From Datura wrightii (taxonomy: Eukaryota > Streptophyta > Magnoliopsida > Solanales > Solanaceae), in contig JASDFA010000002.1 in the NCBI GenBank assembly GCA_035772735.1, positions 32,632,501 through 32,696,500 on the forward strand: a stretch of 64,000 bases of DNA. Reading direction: 5' to 3'. Both the position numbers and the translations under genes were made by a program. The notes below the pieces were generated by a model that was not told where the DNA came from, made no database searches, and saw nothing but the letters and a program-made list of their open reading frames with translations. Below are positions 1 through 10,582 of the stretch, one piece after another; the first letter of the stretch is position 1; each line of letters starts with the position of its first letter.

Positions 1-62
1 GGGAGTGGACTCGGAAGCAAGCAAGGAAAAGGCCAAGGACAGCATGAATTAAAGGGGCTTCA

Positions 63-290
63 CGATGGAGCCGTGTCACGCTGCCATCGCGGATGCCTTC
101 GCCTGGATATGGAATTTTTGCCAAATTCCAGTGAAGGTGCGCGTTGGGGCCGTGGCACGTTGGCCTAGCCCCGCGTTGCATGTCGTGCCACGTTGGGCCA
201 TAATACCTGGACATCTGAATTCCAGTAAGGGTCCGCGTCGGTGGCGTGTCACGGAGGCAGTGCTCCGCGATGCACTCCGTGACACGTTGC
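63..290 (+). promoter_or_regulatory. Palindrome cluster upstream of the R1 LTR TATA box
   Basis: Three GC-rich units separated by AT-richer spacers. The second has perfect 9-bp arms CGTGGCACG (151-159) and CGTGCCACG (184-192). The third has perfect 12-bp arms CGTGTCACGGAG (245-256) and CTCCGTGACACG (275-286). The first is weaker (CGATGG with CCATCG, about 64-89). The spacers resemble each other (aattccagt followed by a ggtgcgcgt or ggtccgcgt tail). The last unit ends about 33 bp before the TATA box, so cis regulation of U3 is a reasonable inference. Confidence 0.7.
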
Positions 291-318
291 TTGTTATCCC
301 GAGAAAAATTCCCACTAG

Positions 319-327
319 TATAAATAG
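319..327 (+). promoter_or_regulatory. TATA box of R1 5' LTR
   Basis: TATAAATAG, a canonical plant TATA box, directly downstream of the palindrome cluster and repeated at the same place in the 3' LTR. Transcription would start roughly 30 bp downstream. Confidence 0.7.
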
Positions 328-1236
328 AACACTTAGGTTCATTTTTAATTATTCTGACTTGGTGGAGCAAAAACGTTGGCTACAGGCAGTTGAGGGGACG
401 AAAATCTCAGGGTTTTTCTCTATCTCCTTCTTCTTTATTTCAATTGCTTTTATGATTAACACTCATTTAATGATGTTTAATCCACAAATGAGTGGCTAAA
501 TCCTCTTCTTGCTGAGGTTAAGAACAATTGTATTGAAATGTAATTATTGATAAATTGGTTTTTCATCTTTTCTTCCATGGTTGTTCTATTGATTCTTGTT
601 CTTATTGAATTAATGTCTGGCCAACGTTAATGTATATCTAAAAAGTCCGATTTCACTCGAGAGAGCAAGAAATTGGAAAGTTGTGAATTAATAGGACATG
701 ATCTTTTCTTAGTTTGGGAAAATTGAGAATTGATTTACCTTCAGGATAGAGATATACCTGAAAGTCGTATTAGTCAATTAAGGAATCGGGTTTGTATGGC
801 TAGAACATGAATTACTTTTTATCACAGGAATGTAGGTGGAAGGTTCATGCTTCTTAAGTTGGGTCAAATACGAGAGTTTTAATCCATAGGCAATAATTCT
901 TGACTAGCAACCGGAGGAAAGATAAATCAAATTAAATCGATAATTTCTTTCTCTACATGTTCATTCAACCTCAGCATGCTCATACTTATAGTTTAGACTC
1001 AATTTGTATATTCGTTTTAGACTTAGTATAAAATTAGGAAACAAACTATCAACATCTCTTCTTCACACTGTTGTCTGCATTTTAGAGTTAAAGTTCATTG
1101 ACACTTGAGTAGATTGTTACTTTAGTCTAGTCCCTGTGGGATCGATACTTAGCTTACTTGAGCCACTTTACTACTTGTTCGACCACGTGTACTTGCGTGT
1201 AGCTATATACCCAAACAAATAGCGCGAACAAGTTTT

Positions 1237-1256
1237 TGGCGTCATTGCCGGGGACT
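1237..1256 (+). other. Primer-binding site (tRNA-Asp type) of R1
   Basis: The sequence TGGCGTCATTGCCGGGGACT lies 6 bp after the LTR end. It matches the perfect version in R2 except for two changes in the first half. The complement of the 3' end of plant tRNA-Asp is the usual primer of Athila/Tat elements. Confidence 0.82.
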
Positions 1257-1344
1257 GGCAATCGGTAAATTTTTCTTAAGTGTTGGTTTACTATTTCTTC
1301 TTAGTGTTGACAACTTAGTCTTAGCCTGTATTTTGCAGACATTA

Positions 1345-2630
1345 ATTTCTATTGAACACTGGCAAGAGACAAGGAGCTGGTGGACTCATCTTTAGAGCCA
1401 GAAAGACAATTCCATCGTCAAAGGAGAGAAGCTCTAGAGAAAGAGCTGCAGTTGCTTAGACAAACTATCATGGAGCAAAAAAAATCCACCAGTAGTACGG
1501 GCAATGTTAGTGCCCGAGGACATGGCAGCCAGGCCGGTTCGCGAGGTGGCAATCCCACATGCTAATAATTTCACATCTAGCATCCGCAAACCTGAGCCAT
1601 GAGGGAGGTTCGAGCTCAAACAAAACATGGTGCAATTGTTGCACACCAGCGAGTAGTTCACAGGTCTCCCTCATGAGGATCCACAGCAACATCTCCAAAA
1701 TTTCTTGGAGATAAGTGACACTTACATCCTCGCTGGAGTGTCATCAGATTATGTCAGGCTTACATTGTTCCCATTTTCACTTTTGGGAGAAGCCAAGAGG
1801 TGGTTGAAAGCTGAGCCACCCAATTCCATCACCACGACGGATGATCTTGCAAGGAAATTCTTGATACAGTTTTTTCCATCCGGTAAAACAGCAAGACTTA
1901 GAAGTCAAATTCTAATTTAACAGAGAGAGGGAAAGAATCTGTATCAAGCATGGGGGAGATTCAAATCTATGTTGCGGGATTGTCCTCATCATCACCAATC
2001 CAATGATGTGCTGGTGAATACTTTCATAGAGGGTTTGGAACCCCACACAAAAATCTTGCTAGACTCAGCAGCTAGGGGACAAGCATTGGAGAAAACTTAT
2101 GAGGAGCTGTATACCTTGTTGAATCGTATTTCGCAGGGAAATCCGGAGTGCGAACTCGTCAAGAGGAGGAACAAGGAAAGCAGCAGGAGTATTAGAAGTG
2201 GATGGTTTTACAGCTATTGCTGCACAGATAGCTGCGTTATAGAATCAACTCAACACCCACTTCAGTAACATGAGCATGAACCAGTCTCAAGCCCCAGTGA
2301 ATGTAGTGCAGCAGATTTGGTGTGAAGCATGCAGGAGTAGTGAACACTCAGCTAAGTGTTGTGGAGCAAATCCTGATTCGGTGAACTTTATGGGGAATGT
2401 ACAGAGAAACAACCACCTATAGTATGGCAACAGCTACAATTCCAACTGGAGGAATCACCCAAATTTCTCTGGGGTAGCAATAACCATCAAGGGCAAGGTT
2501 CGAATCAGGGGGCGCAAAGAACTCAAGGAGGGCAGCAAAACTATCAGGCACAATATAGAAGCGACAATGCATCTCCTCCACCACCATCACCCAGCATTGA
2601 GGAAATGTTCAAGACAATGATAGCTAACCA
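1345..2630 (+). pseudogene. gag: Broken gag of R1
   Basis: Capsid-type retrotransposon gag. Conserved stretches such as ISDTY, LFPFSLLGEAKRWL, FFPSGKTARLR and LLRDCPHHHQSN-like blocks match the gag of R2 in order. A nucleic-acid-binding zinc knuckle of CX2CX4HX4C form is readable at 2321-2362 (C-E-A-C ... H ... C). The frame is interrupted many times: stops around 1563, 1601, 1653 and 1918, and further shifts after 2150. It would have formed the virus-like particle; no intact product can be made. Confidence 0.85.
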
Positions 2631-2636
2631 ACTCAA

Positions 2637-3746
2637 TTGCAGGCTGACTACGTAAAATTGGCAGCCGAGGTAAAGAACAATCAGTTAGCTACAAAGGCGC
2701 TGGAGTACCAGTTTGGGCAATTTTCTGGAGCCCAAAACACCAGGCCTAGAGGAGGACTTCCGAGCGACACGGATCCCAACCCCAACCAAGTGAATGCAGT
2801 GACCACAAGGAGTGGTTTGCAGCTTAAAGAGGTGGAACTAGAAAGACCACCTCAACAATCGGGAGCAGCAGAAACTGAGAGGGAGCAAAGTGATGAGAGG
2901 GGGAAGAAAAAGGAGCCTGAACCAGAAAGACCACCACCCCCGTTCCCTCAACGATTAAAGAAACACAAGGAGGAGGCGTGTTTCAAAAAGTTCATGGAGG
3001 TGCTTAAACAGGTACATATTAACTTACCTCTTGTTGATGTTTTGCAGGGAGTGCCGAAGTACGCAAAGTATATTAAGGTCATCGTGGCGAACAAAAGAAG
3101 GTTAACTGAGTACGCTACGGTGGCTCTTACGGAGGAGTGCACTTCCCAGATACAAAACAGGTTGCCCACAAAGCTCAAGGACCCTGGGAGCTTTACAATA
3201 GAAATTACAATTGGGCAGAGTATCTGAGCTCGCGGATTATGTGATTTGGGAGCGAGCATTAACTTGATGCCATCATTGGTATTCAAGAAGTTGATGCTAG
3301 GGAGTCCTAGACCAACAACAATGATCCTGCAACTAGCGGATCGTTCCTTAGCCAGACCTGATGGCATTGTGGAGGACGTGCTGGTGCAAGTGGGCTCCCT
3401 TATCTTCCCAGTAGATTTCATCATGCTGGATTTTGAGCCAGGCGCGGAAGTCCCATTTATTTTGGGATGTCCCTTCTTGGCTACCGGGAAAGCACTTATT
3501 GATGTAGCTGCAGGGTAGCTAACTATGCGAGCACACGACAAGGTGGAGGTGTTTGATGTATACAAGGCCACCAAGCTCCCGACTGTGTATGAGGAACTCT
3601 CGGTGATCAATGTGATTAATCAAGCTGATGTTGCCCAGAGCGTTGAGTCACAGGAGTTAGTGGGGAAACCACCGGAAAGATGTAAGTATTACTGGGGTGA
3701 GGACGGTGGTCGAGAGAAAACATCTTTCACCCTAGAGGATGACTGA
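2637..3746 (+). pseudogene. Aspartic protease region of R1 gag-pro, two in-frame stops
   Basis: One frame runs through the segment, broken by TGA at 3225-3227 and TAG at 3516-3518. The first part is a gag C-terminal linker with SDTDPNPNQVNAVTTRSG and a proline-rich run, then KYAKYIK and LTEECTS blocks. The protease follows, with DLGASINLMP (catalytic Asp codon 3243-3245) and the flap/C-terminal block PFILGCPFLAT. The order and motifs match R2. Both stops can be explained by C-to-T changes (CGA, CAG). The true end is TGA at 3744-3746. Confidence 0.85.
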
Positions 3747-3751
3747 GCTTA

Positions 3752-3802
3752 ATGATGTCGAGCCATGATGGTAAACCAGGCGCTGCATGGGAGGCAACCC
3801 GT
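3752..3802 (+). other. Conserved post-protease motif with GGGAGGCAACCC
   Basis: Just after the protease stop comes GTCGAGCCATGATGG, then GGCGCT and TGGGAGGCAACCC. R2 has the same order downstream of its protease (minus strand 12772-12822), there with arms CTTGGG/CCCAAG and GTCGTG/CACGAC. I recall similar words after gag-pol in other plant Athila/Tat elements; the role is unknown. An A-rich tract (3838-3900) follows. Confidence 0.55.
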
Positions 3803-4050
3803 GAAATTTTTGTTATAATATTTTATTAGATTTCCTAGAAAAAGAAAAGAAAAAAAACAAAAAAAAACAAAAAAATGAGAAAAATAAAAATAAAAACAAA
3901 ATCTGTATTTTATGTGAAACCTATAAATTCTAACCAATTTCTTGTGGTGAGATTAATTTCAGGTTGAACGGAGGATAAATATGCAAAGGATCGCAAAGGA
4001 AAAATCGAGGTATGAAAAATAATAAAAAGTGGCAAAACAGTGAGCCCACG

Positions 4051-4200
4051 CGATGGCTCCGTGTCACGGAGGAGGGCCTCTGTGTTACCCTCTGTGACAC
4101 ATTGAAGGTAATTTTTGAATTTTTACAAATTTCAGAACACCTGTGCGTTGGCTCCGTGTCACGGAGGGCATGCTCCGCGTTACCCTCCGTGACATGTTGA
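4051..4200 (+). promoter_or_regulatory. Internal copy of the LTR palindrome block, upstream of ORF2
   Basis: Two units with the same design as the LTR palindromes: GGCTCCGTGTCACGGAGG (4055-4072) with tctgtgacac (4091-4100), and GCTCCGTGTCACGGAGGG (4151-4168) with CCCTCCGTGACATG (4183-4196). The spacer gaatttttacaaatttcag resembles the LTR spacer gaatttttgccaaattccag (112-130). The block lies about 200 bp before the candidate splice donor of the ORF2 leader, so a second promoter or processing signal is possible. No clear TATA box follows it. Confidence 0.55.
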
Positions 4201-4398
4201 CGTGTATTTCGCGACGGGTCACATCGGGTCGCCGGGTGACCCACGCGAAAAACCCCCCTTTTTTAACCCCGTTTTCCCTAATATTTTCCCATTCTTCAAC
4301 TCCTCCGCGACAAACAACCCGAAATTCCCCCTTCCTCAACGTGACACGGCCTAGGAGCTCAATTTTATCAACTTTTCTTCTATATCATCGAATTTAAG

Positions 4399-5090
4399 GT
4401 ATGTTTGTTAACTTCATCTCATTTCTTACCTCATTTTTCCGATTTTTTAGCATAGGAAGTGATGAAAACTTTCCCTAAGTGTAAATTGAGCATGAATGCA
4501 TGTAAATAATAATTGATTGAAGTTCCTAGTATCGTTGAGATGGTATGGACTCGATAAATACATGTTTGATTGAAATTCTTGTGAAATGATAGCTAGGGCT
4601 TGAATTTGAGTTTAAAAAGGGAGAATTAGTTGAACTTTGAAATTCTTGTTGGGTTGTGTATGTTGGATGAGATGAGTTGGTTGTGCTAACTGTTAATATG
4701 GTAAAAGACCGACAGATTTTCGGGGGATTGAAATTGTTGAAATTGCAAGAAATGGGTGAATTGTATAGGTTCATGTAGCTAAATTCTTTTCTTTGTTTCT
4801 CCTTGCTAGGTGTTATGTGATGAAATATGAACGATGGTAATGTTGTGGGTAGCTGTACGAAGTTTGAGTAGTACAGAAGAATTTAGACCGTCGAATTCTC
4901 CGAATGCACGAGGCATATTTGTTGTGTTTTTGTTTTTGTTTTCTTTTTGTAAATTGGAAATAAATAGGATCTTGCCATAATGCTGTGATTGTGGCTAAAG
5001 ACTAAGTGTGGGGTGGCCTAGCTTAACCCAACCTTAGGCGAAGCTAATTTGATTTGGCTTAACATTGAACCTATCTGTTTGGTTTGACAG
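4399..5090 (+). other. Candidate leader intron before ORF2
   Basis: A good donor (TTTAAG|GTATGT at 4398/4399) and acceptor (GGTTTGACAG|GAACA at 5090/5091) enclose 692 bp of T-rich, stop-rich sequence. The ORF2 ATG lies 6 bases after the acceptor. Splicing to reach a downstream ORF is known for env-like genes of Athila-type elements. Only splice-site inspection supports it here. Confidence 0.55.
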
Positions 5091-5095
5091 GAACA

Positions 5096-6315
5096 ATGGC
5101 AAGCAGGCAAGATAAAGGGAAGGGCGCATCTACATCGGGTGCCGGAAGGAAAAGAATTAGGCCGGGAACAACAGTCCTAGCAGCACCAGCGGTTCCACGC
5201 GGCCAACGCCGTCAATATGGAACCAGATGGGTGACAGAGGAGGGGAAGAAATGGTATGCGAAGCATAAGGAAAGCAAGTACTTCCCTGAGGAACACATTG
5301 CTAGGGAACCATTGGCACAGGAGTTCCCCAGGATTGTCCACAGGATCGAGGCAGTCAGGCTGAACTTCATCTTTGAAGAGCCCAAGGAGTGCAACCTACA
5401 CCTGATTTGGGAATTCTACGCCAATTGGAACCCGACTCTCAGAAGTCACACCATCAAGATAAGGGGGCAGATAGTCACTTTTGAGCCCCATCACCTTAAT
5501 GCCATCTTGGAGGTGCGAGACACAGATGCCCATGTGCTTCAGCAGCTGAATATCACTCCACCATATGCGGATATCAGACGCACGTTGTGTGGAACCCGGT
5601 CTACAGCACATTGGAGCAGACATAAGGAAAGGGGCTACCATCAGACCTTGCCCTACTCACAGATGAACAGAGAAACCAGGATATGGCTGAAGATTGTTTG
5701 TTCCTACCTGATCCCGAGGCTACATATGACAGATGTCACTCGGGATCGTGTATACTTGGTATACGCCCTGATGAAAGGGCTGGAGATCAATATCGGGGCG
5801 GTGGTTATCTCTGCCATGAAGAGAGCCCATTTGCATCAAGGGAACAAGTACGGGTTTGGTGGCTTACTGACCACGTTCCTGAGGGGCCTAGATGTTGAGG
5901 AGGAGGCCCTTGACTACATCCAATAGATGGAGAGGCGGGCCTTAGATGTCACCAAAACTAAGGCACCCGACACCACTCACGGGCCAGTTCTTACACTAGC
6001 CGAGCGACATGCTTGGGATGATCAGTACATGGCTCGCATGTTTGGGATACAGATGCTCCTGTTGCGCATAGGTGGGAGGCCAGCAACAGAAGAGGAGCTG
6101 TGGCAGCTTGAGCTAGACTACCCGTTTGGCGAAAATGCCAGGGCTCTATGCCGAGTAGGCTAGCTTTTGTAGAGCCCATTGATGATGATGTCCCCACAAA
6201 TGAGGAGACACGTCATGATGACTCCGATGTAGAGTCAGATGATGACGAGGGGGGCGATTCCGACATGGGAGATGAGGCAGCGGCACCTGACGAAGAAGTG
6301 GAATACTTTGATTGA
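5096..6315 (+). pseudogene. ORF2 of R1: plant transposon-protein domain (PF20167-like), function unknown
   Basis: The ATG at 5096 is the first after the splice acceptor. The protein begins basic and low-complexity (KGKGASTSGAGRKRIRPG). A long conserved domain follows, with KYFPEEHIA, VRLNFIFEEPKECN, IRGQIVTFEPHHLNAIL, YALMKGLEINIGAVVI and GGLLTTFLRGLDV blocks that I recognise as the putative plant transposon protein family. A TAG at 5924-5926 interrupts the frame, which then continues (VTKTKAPDTTHGP, MARMFGIQMLLLR). A one-base shift near 6140-6160 leads into an acidic Asp/Glu tail ending at TGA 6313-6315. The total would be about 405 codons. It sits where env-like ORFs sit in Athila elements, but I see no signal peptide or membrane segment. 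One stop and one shift make this copy non-functional. Confidence 0.7.
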
Positions 6316-6580
6316 TCAGGGAGTTTCACCACCTACTTTCGTACTATGCTAAATTTTGTGAACACTAGGGACAATGTTCGATTTAAGTGTGGGGCGGGAG
6401 TAGTTAGGTGTCGGTTATTGTTGTTATTATTAATGCCTCTGTCTATTGTTGTGCTTGGATAAACTTGTGACCGTGTGATTTTTGTGTATGCCTGTATTGT
6501 AATTAAGGTGAAGCTGTTGTGTGCTGTTGAATGTTGTTAGCTGGTTTTCGTAAATATTTTTGTTTTATAAAAATTATGGA

Positions 6581-6640
6581 TATTTTTACAAATTTTTTAT
6601 TTTTTTACAAATTTTTTATTTTTTTACAAATTTTTTTTGT
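6581..6640. repeat. Tandem repeat, ~19 bp x 3, TTACAAATTTTTTATTTTT
   Basis: Three nearly identical T-rich units in a row, probably grown by replication slippage in the R1 3' region. Confidence 0.8.
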
Positions 6641-8132
6641 GAATTATTTTTATTTTTGGGTTTCTCGGTGTTTGTGTTTGGTTCTTTTATCGAGAATAGT
6701 CCCATTGAACCGAAGTCTTAGTTAGTGAATGTTCCCGATGATGGATGGATGACAACCGTCTTAAGGGAAATGTAGTCGTTAGGAGTAGATTTTTTTGTTC
6801 ATTTATTTTTAGTTTTTCTTTTGTTGGTTTGCATCCCAAAACTTGTCATTACTTTATGGTTGCGACATTCTGGTTGGGTGTTGTACATGATATTTGAAAT
6901 GCAAAGATGATTCGTATGAAAGGATGCAACTTCGTAAATATATTGAGATACCTAGGCCATAGAGTTCGATTCAGTGTGATTGAGGCTTAATGTTTGAATT
7001 CTTGTAATTAGCTGATTGAAGAGTCTGTGAATATGTCTTGAGTTGAGCATGTGAAATGAGCGTATAGTTAGGTTTCATTTCTTCCATGCTATTGTGAAGT
7101 GTCTAGAACTTGCCTGGTGTGTGCACGAAGCGAAATGAAGGATGTGTATTGTAGGAAAGGATGTAGGCATTTCTTTGCTTTAACCGAAAGTTTTGTTTCA
7201 TTATCGTACCCACCTTGAATGTACACCCTAGTTAGCCCATTAAGCCTTTAGCCTATTATTTTTCTTTTTGTCAAAAAGGTGTAAACCGAGCTTAACCCCT
7301 TCTTTTCATTATCCGTGAATTTGATCCAAAACTCTTAAGCGCTCAAGAAAAGAAAATAATTTTCCCACAGTGTCAAGGAGTGAGAATGGTGAAAAGAAAA
7401 GAAAAAGCAGAGTGATGAAAGGAAAGAAAAGGTCGAAGGTGCACTCGTTATAACTTAAATATAATGAAGATGTATAAATAATCTTTGTTATTGAGTCTAG
7501 TGTGCTTAAAGATATGGGGTCAAAAATAAAGACAGACTTCAAGAATGGGAGGATGAAGGAAGAAACAATGCAATAAGGTTGATGGGATGTATTGAAAAAG
7601 CGCTTAAGGATGCTAGTTGTTATTATTGGTTAGCCCAGTATTTACTAGTTCCGGAGCTACATTACAACCCGTTAAGTTCTACGTGATCTTACATCACACT
7701 TCCTTATATTAGTGGAGTAATACACTAAAGGCAAGCCTATGGTTCATGACATGATGTATGTGAATTCTTTTGGGAGAGAGAGCGAAATTGTGTTTATACG
7801 CCCCTGCATGTAATGTTTTGAGTTCATGTCAGTAAAAAGGGGAAAATTCTCTTGTGTTGTGAGGGCACATGCTTGACGAGAGATTCAATTTCGTGTCAGA
7901 TATCTTGATCAGCTGATTTGCATAAGTTTGCCGATATCGAGAGTCGATTCTTGAGTCTAGGAGGTCTTAATGTGTTGAAGGTCATTGTATTGATAAGACT
8001 ATGCATGTTTTCTTGATGATTTACTGTGTTAAATAATCGGTATAACCGTAGCTTGAATTGTCGAGCCAAAGTAGCTAGGTTGGGGTATCAATTGCATGAG
8101 GTGTAAGATTATTGTTCGGGGACAAACAAGGA

Positions 8133-8149
8133 TTTAAGTGTGGGGTAAG
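8133..8149 (+). other. 3' polypurine tract of R1
   Basis: TTTAAGTGTGGGGTAAG lies immediately before the LTR tip TGATC. It is the expected plus-strand primer. The same word recurs inside the element at 5002-5016 and 6382-6398. Confidence 0.75.
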
Positions 8150-9249
8150 TGATCTTGGGCAAATTTATATGCCCAAGTGATACTCAAATGTGTCATTTTG
8201 CGTTGTTTATCTATCGATGTTTATACATTCTCATGTGATTTGTAATAAAATGTGAATTTATACTGAACAACATGATTAGCGTTGTTTTGCAGGAGAAATA
8301 TAATTTTGGGAAGCTAAAATGCATGTTGGGAGAAATCGGGAGTGGACTCAGAAGCAAGCAAGGAAAAGGCCAAGGACAACATGAATTAAAGGGGCTCCGC
8401 GATGGAGTCGTGTCACACTGACATCGCGGATGCCTTCTGCCTGGACATGGAATTTTTGCCAAATTCCAGTGAAGGTGCGCGTTGGGGCCGTGGCATGTTG
8501 GCCTAGCCCCGCGTTGCATGTCGTGCCATGTTGGGCCTTAATACCTGGACATCTGAATTCCAGTAAGGGTCTGCGTCGTTGGAGTGTCACGGAGGCGGTG
8601 CTCCGCGATGCACTCCGTGAAACGTTGCTTGTAATCCCGGAAATAATTCCCACTAGTATAAATAGAACGCTTAGGTTCATTTTTAATTATTCTGACTTGG
8701 TGGAGCAAGAACATGGGTTACAGGCAGTTGAGGGGACGAAAATCTCAGGGTTTTTCTCTATCTCCTTGTTTTTTATTTCAATTTCTTGTATGATTAACAC
8801 TCATTTAATGATGTTTAATCCAAAAATGAGTGGCTAAATCCTCTTCTTTCTGAGGTTAAGAACAATTGTATTGAAATGTAATTATTGATAAATTGGTTTT
8901 TCATCTTTTCTTCCATGGTTGTTCTATTGATTCTTTATCTTACTGCATTAATGTGTGGCCAACGTTAATGTATATCTAAAAAGTCTGGTTTCACTCGAGA
9001 GAGCAAGAAATTGGAAAGTTGTAAATTAATAGGATATGATCTTTTCTTAGTTTGGGAAAACTAAGAATTGGTTTACCTTCAGGATAGAGATATACCTGAA
9101 AGTCGGATTAGTCAATTAAGGAATCAGGTTTGTATGGCTAGAACATGAATTTCTTTTTATCACAGAAATGTAGGTGGAAGGTTCATGCTTCTTAAGTTGG
9201 GTTAAATACGAGAGTTTTAATCCATAGGCAATAATTATTGACTAGCAAC
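8150..9249 (+). repeat. 3' LTR of R1, cut at 9249 by R2
   Basis: It starts TGATC after the polypurine tract and repeats the 5' LTR from 8338 on. A tip hairpin CTTGGGCA (8154-8161)/TGCCCAAG (8170-8177) lies four bases inside. The palindrome pair is at 8584-8594 and 8612-8622 with one arm mismatch, and the TATA box is at 8657-8665. The last 319 bp (equivalent to 912-1230) are missing: R2 begins after gcaac, and the rest does not reappear beyond 16005. Confidence 0.87.
8657..8665 (+). promoter_or_regulatory. TATA box of R1 3' LTR
   Basis: TATAAATAG, identical to 319-327; it could drive outward transcription into R2. Confidence 0.65.
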
Positions 9250-10243
9250 TGACGTGCCCGATTCGCGCGTCCGCAAGTGTACGGGTCGTGCAAGTAATAT
9301 AGTGGCTCTTTTTAAGAACCGGATTGTCGAACCCACAGGGACTGGACCCATTCCTCTAACTATCCATTTCTAGTGGGATATTAAATACCTCAAGTGTTGG
9401 TTATATACATTTTCGATTGAGATTAATTAAGTCTAAGTTTGGGTCAACGAGATATTCTGAAATCACTCTAGGAGCAACATAGAGTTAAAACCAATTAATC
9501 GTGCGATACTACGATTTGCAATGGGTTAAGCATGGAACTATCAATTGTTATTTCACATAATTAGAATTGCATGTTCATGGTCTTTCGAGCCTCTAAACAC
9601 GGCAATCTAGCCTCACTGTATCATTGTGAGCGAGGAGTTTAATTTTCTAGTCGCGGGCAATCAATTATGTTGTGGTTTACGGGGAAACGATTAGGGACTT
9701 TCGTACGTCTAACCATTTAACTCAACTTAGCCTCACAACAACTTCTTCGAGTGGTGATGTGACATCCCAAGTTGGTCTTTCATAACCCCCGTGTGTCAAC
9801 CAAGCACGGTGTTAGGTATATTTCTATCCTGACACAAAATCTCTCCCGAGATACAAACATGCTCCTTACATTCTCATGTCCTGACCTAGGTAATGCTTTC
9901 TCAAGCTATTACTCAAGCTAACAAATATGCTTTCATGGTGATCAATCATAAAAACAACCAACAATCCAGAATGCAAGACGAAAACAACAATCAATAACTT
10001 AATTCCAAAACAATTTCATAAAAGCACAATCATAATTCATGGCTTCAACCCTAGAGGAAGGGTTCTTGCCATTCATGTTCGTAAAACTACAATTAACTAA
10101 TACTAAACTATCATACTTACATGAATTTGGTAGATGAGAAGGGAATTTGATAAACCCTAGATGAGTTCTCCCACTTCTCCTTTCACTCCTAGGTGGTTTT
10201 TCAGAATAAAATCGTGACCAAATGATTTTAGGAGCTAAGGGTC

Positions 10244-10252
10244 CTATTTATA
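10244..10252 (-). promoter_or_regulatory. TATA box of R2 LTR
   Basis: TATAAATAG on the minus strand, about 39 bp downstream of the palindrome at 10291-10343, the same spacing logic as in R1. Confidence 0.65.
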
Positions 10253-10290
10253 GTAAATGGAAAACGTGCATAATTTAGCCTGAAAAGGAA

Positions 10291-10582
10291 CGGCTCCGTG
10301 TCACGGAGTATATCGCGGAGAACTTCCTCCATGACACGGAGGCAACACGAAAGCTCTCTGGAAAGTGCCTCCGGAAACAAAGCTGCCGAGGGTCACCGCG
10401 CTGGCCAACTTGACACGCTGCTCATGCAGCGCGTTGGCATGCTGCTGGCGCGCAGCTGGCCTAGCGTGGCACGGCGATGGCGCGCTGGTTCTCTGCCTAC
10501 TGCTGCCTGCTGCTGCCTTTCCTCGTGCGCTTGGCAAGGGCGTGGCACGACGCTGGGCGCGGCACACGCACAGCGTGGCACG
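10291..10582 (-). promoter_or_regulatory. Palindrome cluster in the R2 LTR
   Basis: A hairpin formed by CGGCTCCGTGTCACGGAG (10291-10308) and CCTCCATGACACGGAGGC (10326-10343) lies next to the TATA box. Three further CGTGGCACG palindromes follow at 10465-10473, 10541-10549 and 10574-10582. The CGTGNCACG core is shared with R1, although the rest of the LTRs differ. Confidence 0.65.

Larger units (their letters stand above)
1..1230 (+). repeat. 5' LTR of R1 (its first ~187 bp lie before the window)
   Basis: Position 1 aligns to 8338 in the 3' LTR, and the LTR ends in gcgaaca just before the primer site. Full length would be about 1.4 kb. It contains a TATA box, a GC-rich palindrome cluster and a long AT-rich downstream part. 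An ORF at 65-499 reads through it but is LTR sequence. Confidence 0.88.
6316..8149 (+). other. 3' non-coding region of R1
   Basis: I see no gene in these 1.8 kb. It holds an internal AAGTGTGGGG word (6386-6395), a T-rich tandem repeat (6581-6640) and scattered AT-rich sequence. At the end come the pre-LTR hairpin TTCGGGGACAAA (8115-8126) and the polypurine tract. Confidence 0.7.
1..9249 (+). mobile_element. R1: Athila-like LTR retrotransposon, gag-protease plus extra ORF, no RT/integrase
   Basis: The parts in order are a 5' LTR cut by the window start, a primer site complementary to the 3' end of plant tRNA-Asp, gag, a DLGA-type protease, a long non-coding stretch, a second ORF, a polypurine tract and a 3' LTR cut by R2. 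Positions 1-911 repeat at 8338-9249. No reverse transcriptase, RNase H or integrase motif lies between protease and ORF2, so the copy must be non-autonomous and would need pol proteins in trans. The gag and DLGA protease are of the Athila/Tat kind. By eye the two LTRs differ at roughly one base in twenty, which means an old insertion. Confidence 0.87.

Noticed and set aside
65..499. A 144-codon ORF in the R1 LTR, with a counterpart in the other LTR (8430-8837)
   Set aside because: It lies wholly in LTR sequence across the palindromes and TATA box; presence in both copies follows from LTR identity, and no known domain is visible.
1237..1256. tRNA-like sequence
   Set aside because: Only the primer-binding complement of a tRNA 3' end is present; there is no cloverleaf around it or around the other primer sites.
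2948..3610. Minus-strand ORF of 220 codons
   Set aside because: Antisense shadow of the R1 protease region.
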